The notes under the pieces were generated by a model, which had not been told where the DNA came from, did not search any database, and was given only the letters and a program-made list of their open reading frames with translations. The position numbers and the translations under genes were made by a program. A DNA stretch of 64,000 nucleotides from DATARH01 sp963847345 (lineage in GTDB: Bacteria > Pseudomonadota > Alphaproteobacteria > ATCC43930 > CGMCC-115725), in NCBI GenBank assembly GCA_963847345.1, contig CAWJZU010000013.1:124001-188000 (forward strand), given 5' to 3'. Positions 56,743 to 64,000 of the stretch are shown piece by piece (positions within the stretch are counted from its first letter, which is position 1; each line of letters begins with the position of its first letter).

Positions 56743-57285
56743 ATGACGACCCGCTTGCAGGAACGCTACCAAACGACCGTCAAGCCCGCCCTGATACAGG
56801 AGTTCGGGTATACGAACCCGCTGCAGGCGCCGCGCCTCGAAAAAATCGTCGTCAACATGGGCGTCGGCGAGGCGGTGCAGGACGCCAAGAAGATCGATGC
56901 CGCGGTCGGCGATCTGACCGCGATCACCGGGCAGCACCCGGTCGTGATCCGCGCCCGGCGTTCGATCGCGACGTTCAAGCTGCGCCAGAACATGCCGATC
57001 GGCGTCAAGGTCACACTGAGGCGCGATCGCATGTACGAATTTCTCGACCGGCTGATTACCGTGGCGCTGCCGCGCGTGCGCGATTTCCGCGGCGTGTCGT
57101 CGCGCAGCTTCGACGGGCGCGGCAACTATGCGCTCGGTTTGAAGGAGCAGCTGGTCTTCCCCGAAATCGACTATGACAGGGTCGATACGGTGCGCGGCAT
57201 GGATATCGTGATCGTAACGACCGCGAACAGCGATGACGAAGCCCGTTCCTTGCTGAAGGGCTTCGAGATGCCGTTCGCGGCCTGA
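56743..57285 (+). CDS. rplE: 50S ribosomal protein L5
   Basis: 5S rRNA-binding protein of 180 aa. ATG 56743 gives MTTRLQERYQTTVKPALIQE; conserved LEKIVVNMGVGEAVQDAKK, RSIATFKLRQNMPIGVKVTL and FRGVSSRSFDGRGNYALG. An in-frame start inside the rplX end (56704) would add 13 residues not seen in the family. Confidence 0.97.
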   Translation: MTTRLQERYQTTVKPALIQEFGYTNPLQAPRLEKIVVNMGVGEAVQDAKKIDAAVGDLTAITGQHPVVIRARRSIATFKLRQNMPIGVKVTLRRDRMYEFLDRLITVALPRVRDFRGVSSRSFDGRGNYALGLKEQLVFPEIDYDRVDTVRGMDIVIVTTANSDDEARSLLKGFEMPFAA

Positions 57286-57334
57286 TCGCATAACCATTCG
57301 CGCGCAGTAACGGCCTCCGGAGTATCTGGACCCG

Positions 57335-57640
57335 ATGGCAAAGAAGAGTTCGATCGAAAAGAACAGCCGCCGCGCCGCGCTGGCAAAGCAGAAGGCGCCG
57401 ACTCGCGCGCGGCTGAAGGCGCTGGCGCGCGACCGGGACGCGGCGCCGGAGGAGCGCTTCGCGGCGCAGTTGAAGCTGTCCGAACTGCCGCGCAACAGCT
57501 CCCCGACGCGCATCCGCAATCGCTGCGCGCTGACCGGGCGGCCGCGGGGCTATTACCGCAAATTCAGGATGTCGCGGATCGCAATGCGCGAGCTGGCCTC
57601 GGCCGGGCAGATACCCGGCGTGCTGAAGTCGAGCTGGTAG
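57335..57640 (+). CDS. rpsN: 30S ribosomal protein S14 (zinc-free type)
   Basis: Protein of 101 aa. MAKKSSIEKNSRRAALAKQK and RNRCALTGRPRGYYRKFRMS with GLKSSW-like end GVLKSSW. The long form without the CxxC..CxxC zinc motif is the standard one in alphaproteobacteria. rpsH begins 9 bp later. Confidence 0.97.
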   Translation: MAKKSSIEKNSRRAALAKQKAPTRARLKALARDRDAAPEERFAAQLKLSELPRNSSPTRIRNRCALTGRPRGYYRKFRMSRIAMRELASAGQIPGVLKSSW

Positions 57641-57649
57641 GAGAGCGCC

Positions 57650-58048
57650 ATGACGATGAGCGATCCTCTTGCCGATATGCTGACCCGCATCCGCAACGGC
57701 CAGCGCGCGAGGCAGGCGGTCGTCGCGGCCCCGGCGTCGACTTTCCGCGCCAACGTGCTCGACGTTTTGCAGCGCGAAGGGTATATCCGCGGCTTCACGC
57801 GCGAAGAGGTGCGGTCCGGCATCGCGCAGCTCAAAATCGAGTTGAAATATGTCGATGGCGAGCCGGTGATCCGCGAGATCGCGCGGGTCTCGAAACCAGG
57901 GCGGCGCGTCTATTCGAAAATCGGCGATCTGCCGCGCGTCTATAACGGTCTCGGGATCTCGATCCTGTCGACCCCGCGCGGGGTCCTATCGGACAACGAG
58001 GCGCGCGCAGAGAAAGTCGGCGGCGAGGTGCTGTGCCGGGTGTTCTGA
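57650..58048 (+). CDS. rpsH: 30S ribosomal protein S8
   Basis: 16S rRNA-binding protein of 132 aa. MTMSDPLADMLTRIRNGQRA, EGYIRGFTREE, and the C-terminal LGISILSTPRGVLSDNEARA and GGEVLCRVF are conserved. In other bacteria S8 is the translational repressor of the spc operon. The start is ATG 57650 or the second Met two codons later. Confidence 0.97.
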   Translation: MTMSDPLADMLTRIRNGQRARQAVVAAPASTFRANVLDVLQREGYIRGFTREEVRSGIAQLKIELKYVDGEPVIREIARVSKPGRRVYSKIGDLPRVYNGLGISILSTPRGVLSDNEARAEKVGGEVLCRVF

Positions 58049-58071
58049 CACCGATAATTTGAGGAAACACG

Positions 58072-58605
58072 ATGTCCCGTATCGGGAAAAACCCGGTCGC
58101 GATCCCGCAGGGCGTGACCGTCGATCTGGCCGGCCAGACGCTGACCGCAAAGGGGCGGCTCGGCACGCTGAGCCTTGACGTCAGCAACGATGTGACGGCG
58201 ATGATCGCCGACGGCGCCGTCACGATCGCGCCGAAGGACGACAGCAAGCGGGCGCGGGCGATGTGGGGAACGACGCGGGCCCTGGTCAACAACATCGTAA
58301 CCGGGGTATCGGCCGGTTTCACGCGCAATCTCGAGATCAACGGCGTCGGCTATCGCGCCGCGGTGCAGGGGAGCAACCTCAACCTGCAGCTCGGCTACAG
58401 TCACGACATCAGCTACCCGATCCCGCCCGACGTGAAGATCGCCTGCGAGCGGCCGACCGCGATCGCGGTGACCGGCGCCGACCGCCAGCGCGTCGGGCAG
58501 GTTGCGAGCGAAATCCGCGCGTTCCGTCCCCCCGAGCCGTACAAGGGCAAGGGCATCAAGTACAGCGACGAGACGATCCGCCGCAAGGAAGGCAAGAAGA
58601 AGTAG
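58072..58605 (+). CDS. rplF: 50S ribosomal protein L6
   Basis: Protein of 177 aa. MSRIGKNPVAIPQGVTVDLA, the middle MWGTTRALVNNIVTGVSAGF, GVGYRAAVQGSNLNLQLGYS, and the conserved PEPYKGKGIKYSDETIRRKE. Standard length. Preceded by GAGGAAA and followed by rplR after 5 bp. Confidence 0.98.
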   Translation: MSRIGKNPVAIPQGVTVDLAGQTLTAKGRLGTLSLDVSNDVTAMIADGAVTIAPKDDSKRARAMWGTTRALVNNIVTGVSAGFTRNLEINGVGYRAAVQGSNLNLQLGYSHDISYPIPPDVKIACERPTAIAVTGADRQRVGQVASEIRAFRPPEPYKGKGIKYSDETIRRKEGKKK

Positions 58606-58610
58606 GCCCC

Positions 58611-58988
58611 ATGGCGAACAGACACGCGAACAAACAGGATGCGCTATTCCGGCGGCGTCGCGAACGCAACCGTTTCAAGCTGCGGCAGGTGGCAAAGGGG
58701 CGTGCCCGGCTTTCGGTACACCGCACCTCGCGCCATATCTACGCCCAGATCATCGACGATTCTGCCGGACATACGCTGGCGGCGGCGTCGACGCTCGACG
58801 TGGGGCTCAGGGCCGAGCTGAAGACCGGGGCCGACAAGGCGGCGGCGGGCGCGGTCGGCAAGCTGATCGCCGAGCGCGCCAAGGCGGCCGGTGTCGAGCG
58901 GGTCGTGTTCGACCGCGGCGCCTATATGTATCATGGCCGGGTCAAGGCCCTGGCCGATGCCGCCCGCGAGGGCGGGCTGGATTTCTGA
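58611..58988 (+). CDS. rplR: 50S ribosomal protein L18
   Basis: 5S rRNA-binding protein of 125 aa. RRRRERNRFKLRQVAKGRAR, LSVHRTSRHIYAQIIDDSAG, and the C-terminal VVFDRGAYMYHGRVKALADA with AREGGLDF are conserved. ATG 58611 lies 5 bp after rplF; rpsE starts 10 bp after its stop. Confidence 0.97.
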   Translation: MANRHANKQDALFRRRRERNRFKLRQVAKGRARLSVHRTSRHIYAQIIDDSAGHTLAAASTLDVGLRAELKTGADKAAAGAVGKLIAERAKAAGVERVVFDRGAYMYHGRVKALADAAREGGLDF

Positions 58989-58998
58989 GAGGACGGCG

Positions 58999-59577
58999 AT
59001 GGCACGCACGCAGGGCGAACGGCGCAGGCGCGACGGCGGCGACGGTCAACCGCGCGACCGCGACGAGAGCGAGTTCACCGAAAAGCTGGTCAATATCAAT
59101 CGGGTCGCCAAGGTCGTGAAGGGCGGCCGGCGGTTCGGCTTCGCCGCGCTCGTCATTGTCGGCGACAAAAAGGGCCGCGTCGGCTACGGCGCGGGCAAGG
59201 CGCGCGAGGTGCCGGAGGCGATCCGCAAGGCGACCGAGCAGGCGCGGCGTAGCATGATCCGCGTGCCCCTGCGCGAGGGGCGCACGCTGCACCACGACAT
59301 CGTCGACCGCTACGGCGCCGGCAAGGTCGTCGTGCGCGCCGCCAAACCGGGCACCGGCATCATCGCCGGCGGCCCGATGCGCGCGATCTTCGAGGCGCTG
59401 GGCGTGCAGGACATCGTCGCGAAATCGGTCGGGACGTCGAACCCGCACAATATGATCAAGGCGACGTTCGCCGCGCTCGGCCATGTCACGAGCCCGCGGG
59501 CCGTCGCGGCGCGGCGCGGCAAGCGGGTCGCCGAGATCCTCGGACGGCCGCAGAGCGAAGCGCGGGAGAACGCGTGA
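58999..59577 (+). CDS. rpsE: 30S ribosomal protein S5
   Basis: Translational-fidelity protein of 192 aa. The N-terminus has an extra Arg/Asp/Gly segment (RTQGERRRRDGGDGQPRDRD). The S5 core is EKLVNINRVAKVVKGGRRFG, ALVIVGDKKGRVGYGAGKA and GTGIIAGGPMRAIFEALGV. The stop overlaps rpmD (ATGA). Confidence 0.97.
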   Translation: MARTQGERRRRDGGDGQPRDRDESEFTEKLVNINRVAKVVKGGRRFGFAALVIVGDKKGRVGYGAGKAREVPEAIRKATEQARRSMIRVPLREGRTLHHDIVDRYGAGKVVVRAAKPGTGIIAGGPMRAIFEALGVQDIVAKSVGTSNPHNMIKATFAALGHVTSPRAVAARRGKRVAEILGRPQSEARENA

Positions 59578-59798
59578 TGAACCAGGGTTCGCTCGCGGAT
59601 GGTTCGCTCGCCGGCAAGAAGACGGTGACGGTCGAGCAGACCGGCAGCCCGATCGGCCGTCGCGCCGACCAGGAGGCGACGCTGAAGGGGCTCGGTCTCA
59701 ACAAGCGCCACCGGCGGCGCAGGCTGGAGGATACCCCTTCCGTGCGCGGCATGATCGACAAGGTCAAACACCTCGTGCGGGTGGTCGAGGAAGCATAA
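59574..59798 (+). CDS. rpmD: 50S ribosomal protein L30
   Basis: Protein of 74 aa. The L30 core is VTVEQTGSPIGRRADQEATL, KGLGLNKRHRRRRLEDTPSV and GMIDKVKHLVRVVEEA. The first 14 residues (MMNQGSLADGSLAG) are an extension; the overlapping ATG at 59574 is kept because of the coupling to rpsE. Confidence 0.95.
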   Translation: MMNQGSLADGSLAGKKTVTVEQTGSPIGRRADQEATLKGLGLNKRHRRRRLEDTPSVRGMIDKVKHLVRVVEEA

Positions 59799-59857
59799 GG
59801 AACGCGCGGCCGTCTCGGCCGCCAGCGGGCTGGAGGCCCGCGGTCCGAGGAACAGTG
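59799..59857. other. Spacer with two small hairpins between rpmD and rplO
   Basis: GCGGCC-gtct-GGCCGC-like (GCGGCCGTCTCGGCCGCC) and GCGGGC-tgga-GGCCCGC-like (GCGGGCTGGAGGCCCGC) inverted repeats lie back to back, just before rplO. They may be a remnant of a dispersed repeat. The rplO ribosome-binding site (CGAGGAACAG) overlaps the right end. Confidence 0.5.
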
Positions 59858-60355
59858 ATGAAGCTTAATGAGATCAGGGACAATCCGGGCGCGCATTACC
59901 GGGCGAAGCGGGTCGGGCGCGGCATCGGATCGGGCAAGGGCAAGACGTCGGGACGCGGCGGCAAGGGGCAGACCGCGCGCAGCGGGGTCGCGATCAACGG
60001 CTTCGAGGGCGGTCAGACGCCGCTGCATCGCCGACTGCCGAAGCGCGGCTTCAATAACAAGATCTTCCGGAAAGACTACAAGATCGTCAATCTCGGGCGT
60101 CTGCAGCAGGCGATCGACGCCGGACGCCTCGGCATCGAGGGACCGGTGACCGCCGCAACGCTTGTCGCTTCGGGTGTATTGCGGCGCGCCGGCGACGGTG
60201 TCCGACTGCTCGCCGAGGGTGAGCTGACGGCGGCGATCACAATCGAGGTGGCCGGCGCGTCTCGGGCGGCTGTGGCGGCGGTCGAGGCGGCCGGCGGCAC
60301 GGTCGTCGTCACCGGCGCGAAAGAAGCCGGCGAGGCACCGGCTTCCCCGGCGTGA
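59858..60355 (+). CDS. rplO: 50S ribosomal protein L15
   Basis: Late-assembly protein of 165 aa. MKLNEIRDNPGAHYRAKRVG, the glycine-rich GRGIGSGKGKTSGRGGKGQT, GFEGGQTPLHRRLPKRGFNN and the C-terminal EVAGASRAAVAAVEAAGGTV. Complete. A 139-bp gap with a palindromic repeat separates it from secY. Confidence 0.97.
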   Translation: MKLNEIRDNPGAHYRAKRVGRGIGSGKGKTSGRGGKGQTARSGVAINGFEGGQTPLHRRLPKRGFNNKIFRKDYKIVNLGRLQQAIDAGRLGIEGPVTAATLVASGVLRRAGDGVRLLAEGELTAAITIEVAGASRAAVAAVEAAGGTVVVTGAKEAGEAPASPA

Positions 60356-60383
60356 CGCAACGGCCTATTAATCTACGTCCGTT

Positions 60384-60475
60384 GTCCCCGCGTGATCCCC
60401 GGATCGAGTCCGGGGAGGGGTCCAGGGCAATCATGCGTCGCTCCCCCTGGGTTCCCGCTTTCGCGGGGGTGACGA
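60384..60475. repeat. REP-like composite palindrome between rplO and secY
   Basis: GTCCCCGCGTGATCCCCGG, ATCGAGT, CCGGGGAGGGGTCCAGGG on the left, then CCCCCTGGGTTCCCGC and TTTCGCGGGGGTGACGA on the right. The right half matches the half-repeats at 53401 and 56297; the left half adds a CCCCGG..CCGGGG hairpin. Confidence 0.87.
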
Positions 60476-60494
60476 TCCATTAGGATCGAACATC

Positions 60495-61838
60495 ATGGCG
60501 TCAGCCGCCGAACAACTCGCCGCGAGTATAAATTTCGGGGCGTTCTCGAAGGCCACCGAGCTGAAGAACCGCATCTGGTTCACGCTCGGCGCGCTGGTGA
60601 TTTATCGGCTCGGCACCTACATCCCGCTTCCGGGCATCGATTCGAGCATTCTGCAGGAAATATTCAAGCAGAACGCCGGCGGCATTCTCGGCATGTTCGA
60701 CATGTTCTCGGGCGGGGCGCTCGGGCGCATGACGATCTTCGCGCTCAACATTATGCCGTATATCTCGGCATCGATTATCATCCAGCTGCTGACCGCTGTC
60801 TCGCCGACCCTTGAAAATCTGAAAAAAGAAGGTGAGAGCGGGCGTAAGAAGCTCAACCAATACACCCGTTACGGCACCGTGCTCTTGGCCGCGGTGCAGT
60901 CCTACGGCATCGCGATCGGGCTCGAGGGCATGCGGGCCGGGGCGCATTCGGCGGTGATCGACCCGGGGCTGTTCTTCCGGTTCGTCACGGTCATCACGCT
61001 GACCGGCGGCACCGTTTTCCTGATGTGGCTCGGCGAGCAGATCACCGCGCGCGGCATCGGCAACGGCATCTCGCTGATCATCATGTCCGGCATTGTCGCG
61101 AATCTGCCGCATGCGCTGGCCGCGACGCTGGAACTCGGACGCACCGGCGCGATCTCGACCGTCTTCATCATCATCTTCCTCTTGATGGCGGTCGTGGTCG
61201 TGATGGTGATCGTGTTCATGGAGCGGGCGCAGCGCCGCATCCTGGTGCAGTACCCGAAACGGCAGCAGGGCAACCGCATGTTCGGCGGCGAAGCCTCGCA
61301 CCTGCCGCTGAAGATCAACACCTCGGGTGTCATCCCGCCGATCTTTGCCTCGTCGCTGCTGCTGATGCCGGTGACGATCGCCAGCTTCGAGGCGAGCGGC
61401 CAGAGCTACGGCTGGCTCGGCACGCTCACATCGTATGTGGCGCACGGTACGCTGCTCTATATGGCTCTCTATATCGGGCTAATCGTGTTCTTCTGTTTCT
61501 TCTACACTGCAATCGTGTTTAATCCGGCTGAAACGGCCGACAATCTGCGCAAATACGGCGGCTTCATCCCCGGCATCCGACCGGGCAAGAACACCGCCGA
61601 CTATCTCGACTATGTGCTGACCCGCATCACGGTAGCCGGCGCAATCTATCTCTCGGCGGTGTGCATCCTGCCCGAGATTCTGATCTCGCAATACGCGGTA
61701 CCGTTCTATTTCGGCGGCACCAGCCTCTTGATCGTCGTCAGCGTGACGATGGATACGGTTGCGCAGATCCACTCGCACCTGCTCGCGCATCAATACGAGG
61801 GGCTGATCAAGAAGGCGCGCTTGCGGGGACGGCGCTGA
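60495..61838 (+). CDS. secY: Preprotein translocase subunit SecY
   Basis: Channel subunit of SecYEG, 447 aa with ten membrane helices. Helix 2/plug region: LGMFDMFSGGALGRMTIFAL; then IMPYISASIIIQLLTAVSPT, the signature GNGISLIIMSGIVANLPHAL, and the conserved cytoplasmic loop RRILVQYPKRQQGNRMFGGE. C-terminal EGLIKKARLRGRR is typical. Its TGA overlaps the adk ATG (ATGATG arrangement). Confidence 0.98.
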   Translation: MASAAEQLAASINFGAFSKATELKNRIWFTLGALVIYRLGTYIPLPGIDSSILQEIFKQNAGGILGMFDMFSGGALGRMTIFALNIMPYISASIIIQLLTAVSPTLENLKKEGESGRKKLNQYTRYGTVLLAAVQSYGIAIGLEGMRAGAHSAVIDPGLFFRFVTVITLTGGTVFLMWLGEQITARGIGNGISLIIMSGIVANLPHALAATLELGRTGAISTVFIIIFLLMAVVVVMVIVFMERAQRRILVQYPKRQQGNRMFGGEASHLPLKINTSGVIPPIFASSLLLMPVTIASFEASGQSYGWLGTLTSYVAHGTLLYMALYIGLIVFFCFFYTAIVFNPAETADNLRKYGGFIPGIRPGKNTADYLDYVLTRITVAGAIYLSAVCILPEILISQYAVPFYFGGTSLLIVVSVTMDTVAQIHSHLLAHQYEGLIKKARLRGRR

Positions 61839-62517
61839 TGAACCTGATCCTTCTCGGGCCTCCTGGCGCCGGCAAGGGCACTCAGGCGAAGCGGCTCGAA
61901 CAGACGCATGGGATCGTGCAGTTGGCGACCGGCGACATGCTGCGCGCGGCGGTCGCCTCGGACAGCGCGCTTGGAGCGCGGGTCAAGGCGATCATGGACG
62001 CTGGCGAGCTTGTTCCCGACGACATCATCATCGAGATGCTGGCAACCCGGATCGCCGAGCCGGACGCCTCGAACGGGTTCATCCTCGACGGTTTCCCGCG
62101 CACCGTGCCGCAGGCTGAGGCGCTCGACCGCATGCTGGCCGCCGGTAACCGCGCTCTCGACTACGTGATCCTGATGGAGGTCGACGAGGCGGCGCTGATC
62201 GACCGGATTTCCGGGCGCTTCACGTGCCGAAACTGTGGCGCCAGCTATCACGAGCGCTATCATCGGCCACGGGTCGACGGGGTCTGCGATGGCTGCGGCA
62301 GCACCGACCTGGTGCATCGCGCCGACGACCGTGCGGAGGCGGTCGCGACGCGGCTCGTCGCCTATCGCAATCAGACCGCGCCGTTACTACCTTATTCCGC
62401 GAGCGCGGCATCCTGCGCACGGTGGACGGTATGGCCGACATCGACGAGGTCACCCGCCAGATCGAAGCGGTGCTCCGGGGTAAGGCGGTGGGTAAGGCTT
62501 CTCCGGTTAGCTGTTGA
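61838..62517 (+). CDS. adk: Adenylate kinase (apparent frameshift near C-terminus)
   Basis: Nucleoside monophosphate kinase (AMP + ATP to 2 ADP), about 226 aa after repair. P-loop LLGPPGAGKGTQAKRLEQTH; GDMLRAAVASDSALG; DGFPRTVPQAEALD; LID domain with four Cys (CRNCG .. CDGCG), a zinc-binding LID type. The frame breaks near 62393 (CCTTATTCC); one missing base, probably a T, restores ERGILRTVDGMADIDEVTRQ up to TGA 62517. Adk is essential, so this is almost certainly a sequence error. Confidence 0.93.
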
Positions 62518-62618
62518 ATTGGCGGTGACACGGTTGACAGGCGCGTGGCAATAGTTACATTCACACGCTTGGCTGGAGGTGTGGCCCTCCCTTCCGAAAA
62601 ACTGAAGGAGATGCGCAG

Positions 62619-62987
62619 GTGGCGCGAATTGCTGGGGTCAATATCCCGAACCAGAAACGGGTGCCGATCGCCCTTACCTATATCCACGGCATCGGCCGGA
62701 CCAAGGCGCACGAGATCTGTGAGCGAGTCGGCATCCCCCCGGAGCGTCGCGCGCAGGAGATGACCGACGACGAAGTGCTGCGGGTACGCGAGCTGATCGA
62801 CCGCGAATACACTGTCGAAGGCGACCTGCGGCGTCAGGTCGCGATGAATATCAAGCGCCTGATGGACCTCGGGTCCTATCGTGGCCTGCGGCACCGCAAG
62901 GGCCTGCCGGTGCGGGGGCAGCGGACCCATACCAATGCGCGCACGCGCAAAGGGCCGGCGCGGCCGATCGCGGGCAAGAAGAAATAA
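62619..62987 (+). CDS. rpsM: 30S ribosomal protein S13
   Basis: Head-domain protein of 122 aa, GTG start behind AAGGAG. VARIAGVNIPNQKRVPIALT, YIHGIGRTKAHEICERVGI, YRGLRHRKGLPVRGQRTHTN and the basic tail KGPARPIAGKKK. First gene of the alpha block, 101 bp after adk; no rpmJ lies between, as usual in alphaproteobacteria. Confidence 0.98.
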   Translation: MARIAGVNIPNQKRVPIALTYIHGIGRTKAHEICERVGIPPERRAQEMTDDEVLRVRELIDREYTVEGDLRRQVAMNIKRLMDLGSYRGLRHRKGLPVRGQRTHTNARTRKGPARPIAGKKK

Positions 62988-63034
62988 CGCGCTGCACGTT
63001 CTATCCCTGAGCAGCGCAGCGGCGGAAGAGATAA

Positions 63035-63430
63035 ATGGCAAAGAGCACGGCGGCACCGCGTCTGCGTCGACGCGAGCGCAAGAATATTACGTCTGGGACC
63101 GCGCATGTCAGCGCGAGCTTCAACAATACGATGATCACGATTACCGACGCTCAGGGCAATGCGATCGCCTGGTCGTCATCGGGCAGCCAGGGCTTCAAGG
63201 GGTCGCGCAAATCGACCCCTTATGCGGCGCAGGTCGCCGCCGAGGACGCCGGGCGCAAAGCCATGGAACACGGCATGCGGACCCTCGACATCGAGGTCAA
63301 GGGGCCAGGGTCGGGACGGGAATCGGCATTGCGCGCGCTGCAGGCCGTCGGGTTCGCGATAACGTCGATCCGCGACGTCACGCCGATCCCGCATAACGGC
63401 TGCCGTCCGCCGAAACGCCGCAGGGTCTGA
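63035..63430 (+). CDS. rpsK: 30S ribosomal protein S11
   Basis: Platform protein of 131 aa. ERKNITSGTAHVSASFNNTM, TDAQGNAIAWSSSGSQGFKG, and the C-terminal DVTPIPHNGCRPPKRRRV (start of the universally conserved end). Complete, with GGAAGAG before ATG. rpoA follows after about 100 bp. Confidence 0.98.
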   Translation: MAKSTAAPRLRRRERKNITSGTAHVSASFNNTMITITDAQGNAIAWSSSGSQGFKGSRKSTPYAAQVAAEDAGRKAMEHGMRTLDIEVKGPGSGRESALRALQAVGFAITSIRDVTPIPHNGCRPPKRRRV

Positions 63431-63531
63431 CAGCCGGGGTCTGACACCTCGCGCCGCTTGGGCCATTTGCGCGCTCCGGCGGCTCCCGCAAGGAGGCTGC
63501 ACGGTCCCCCGAGGGTCCATCCGTTGGGGGG

Positions 63532-64000
63532 ATGAGTTTTCTTTTACCGACCGAGGTCGTTGTGCTTCAAAAGAATTGGCAAACCCTAATCAAACCCAAG
63601 CAGCTTGCCGTCGAACGAGGCGGTGATGCGAAACGCGTCGCGACGGTCGTCGCCGAGCCGCTGGAACGCGGATTCGGGCTGACGCTCGGCAACGCACTGC
63701 GCCGCGTCCTATTGTCCTCGCTGCAAGGCGCGGCCGTCACGACGCTCCAGATCGAGGGGGTGCTGCACGAGTTTTCCTCGCTGCCGGGCGTACTCGAGGA
63801 CGTCACCGACATCGTGCTCAACGTCAAGAGCGTGGGGTTGCGGATGCACGGCGACGGGCCGAAGCGGATGCGGTTGCGCGCGGCCGGGCCCGGCGAGGTG
63901 CTCGCCGGCCAAATCGAGACCGGCCACGATATCGAGGTGCTGAACCCGGAGCAGGTCATCTGCACGCTCGACACCGGCGCGCATATCGCGATGGAGCTGA
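63532..64000 (+). CDS. rpoA: DNA-directed RNA polymerase alpha subunit (3' truncated by window end)
   Basis: The N-terminal domain of alpha is visible for about 156 residues. ATG 63532 gives MSFLLPTEVVVLQKNWQTLI; GTG 63562 (VLQKNWQTLIKPKQL) matches the usual family start and is an alternative. Conserved: ATVVAEPLERGFGLTLGNAL, RRVLLSSLQGAAVTTLQIEG and VLHEFSSLPGVLEDVTDIVL. The frame is open to the window end. Confidence 0.96.
   Translation, partial: MSFLLPTEVVVLQKNWQTLIKPKQLAVERGGDAKRVATVVAEPLERGFGLTLGNALRRVLLSSLQGAAVTTLQIEGVLHEFSSLPGVLEDVTDIVLNVKSVGLRMHGDGPKRMRLRAAGPGEVLAGQIETGHDIEVLNPEQVICTLDTGAHIAMEL

Noticed and set aside
61838..62517. Programmed frameshifting in adk
   Set aside because: No slippery heptamer or downstream stimulator is evident, and similar breaks occur in many unrelated genes here; sequencing error is simpler.

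Overview
This is a GC-rich chromosomal segment of an alphaproteobacterium, probably a Rhodospirillales-like or related lineage. The evidence is the ribosomal gene order rpsL-rpsG-fusA-tuf-S10-spc-secY-adk-rpsM-rpsK-rpoA without rpmJ, a DUF992 protein, a UbiG of alphaproteobacterial type, and intergenic palindromes with 'CCCGCGAA..CGCGGG' and 'GTCATTGCGAG' arms. The genus cannot be fixed from the sequence alone. No tRNA, rRNA, CRISPR array or transposase was found.

Layout. 1-12.8 kb: end of ubiG, a PEP-CTERM protein, a Kef/YbaL antiporter, metY, three DNA glycosylases (Tag-like, AlkA-like, UdgX), a broken TNT-toxin-like lipoprotein, an FtsH-type protease, an XRE regulator and rmuC. 13-27 kb: an aromatic/organic-acid catabolic block (boxB, boxC, a VOC protein, an enolase-superfamily enzyme, an ICL/PEPM lyase, a GMC oxidoreductase, an ACMSD-like amidohydrolase, a KPR reductase and an MFS carrier) mixed with lipoproteins. 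27-36 kb: a heavily decayed cyclase-TPR gene, a YHS protein, two paralogous P450s on either side of a HicAB toxin-antitoxin pair, and an SGNH-like/MBOAT acyl-transfer pair. 36-43 kb: a hydantoinase/oxoprolinase pair, a CaiB-type CoA transferase and an MFS carrier.

43.2-45.8 kb holds the most unusual system: a thioredoxin-like CPTC protein, a DUF302 protein and a UGSC-family protein. The UGSC gene has an in-frame TGA exactly at the first position of the Cys/Sec-Gly-Ser-Cys motif (codon 92), followed by a small hairpin at SECIS spacing. The gene is preceded by a perfect Shine-Dalgarno sequence and five exact 15-bp tandem repeats. I interpret it as a selenoprotein; no sel genes lie in this window.

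45.86-64 kb is the str/S10/spc/alpha ribosomal supercluster, with a good sigma70 promoter ahead of rpsL. Three composite palindromic repeats lie inside this supercluster (L2/S19, L14/L24, L15/SecY).

Caution on sequence quality: at least 13 genes carry single-base frame breaks, including the essential rplP, rpmC and adk. Most are repaired by removing one base. This pattern points to residual consensus errors, so most of these genes are annotated as intact genes with an apparent frameshift. Only the cyclase-TPR gene (about seven breaks) and perhaps the TNT gene look like candidates for real pseudogenes.
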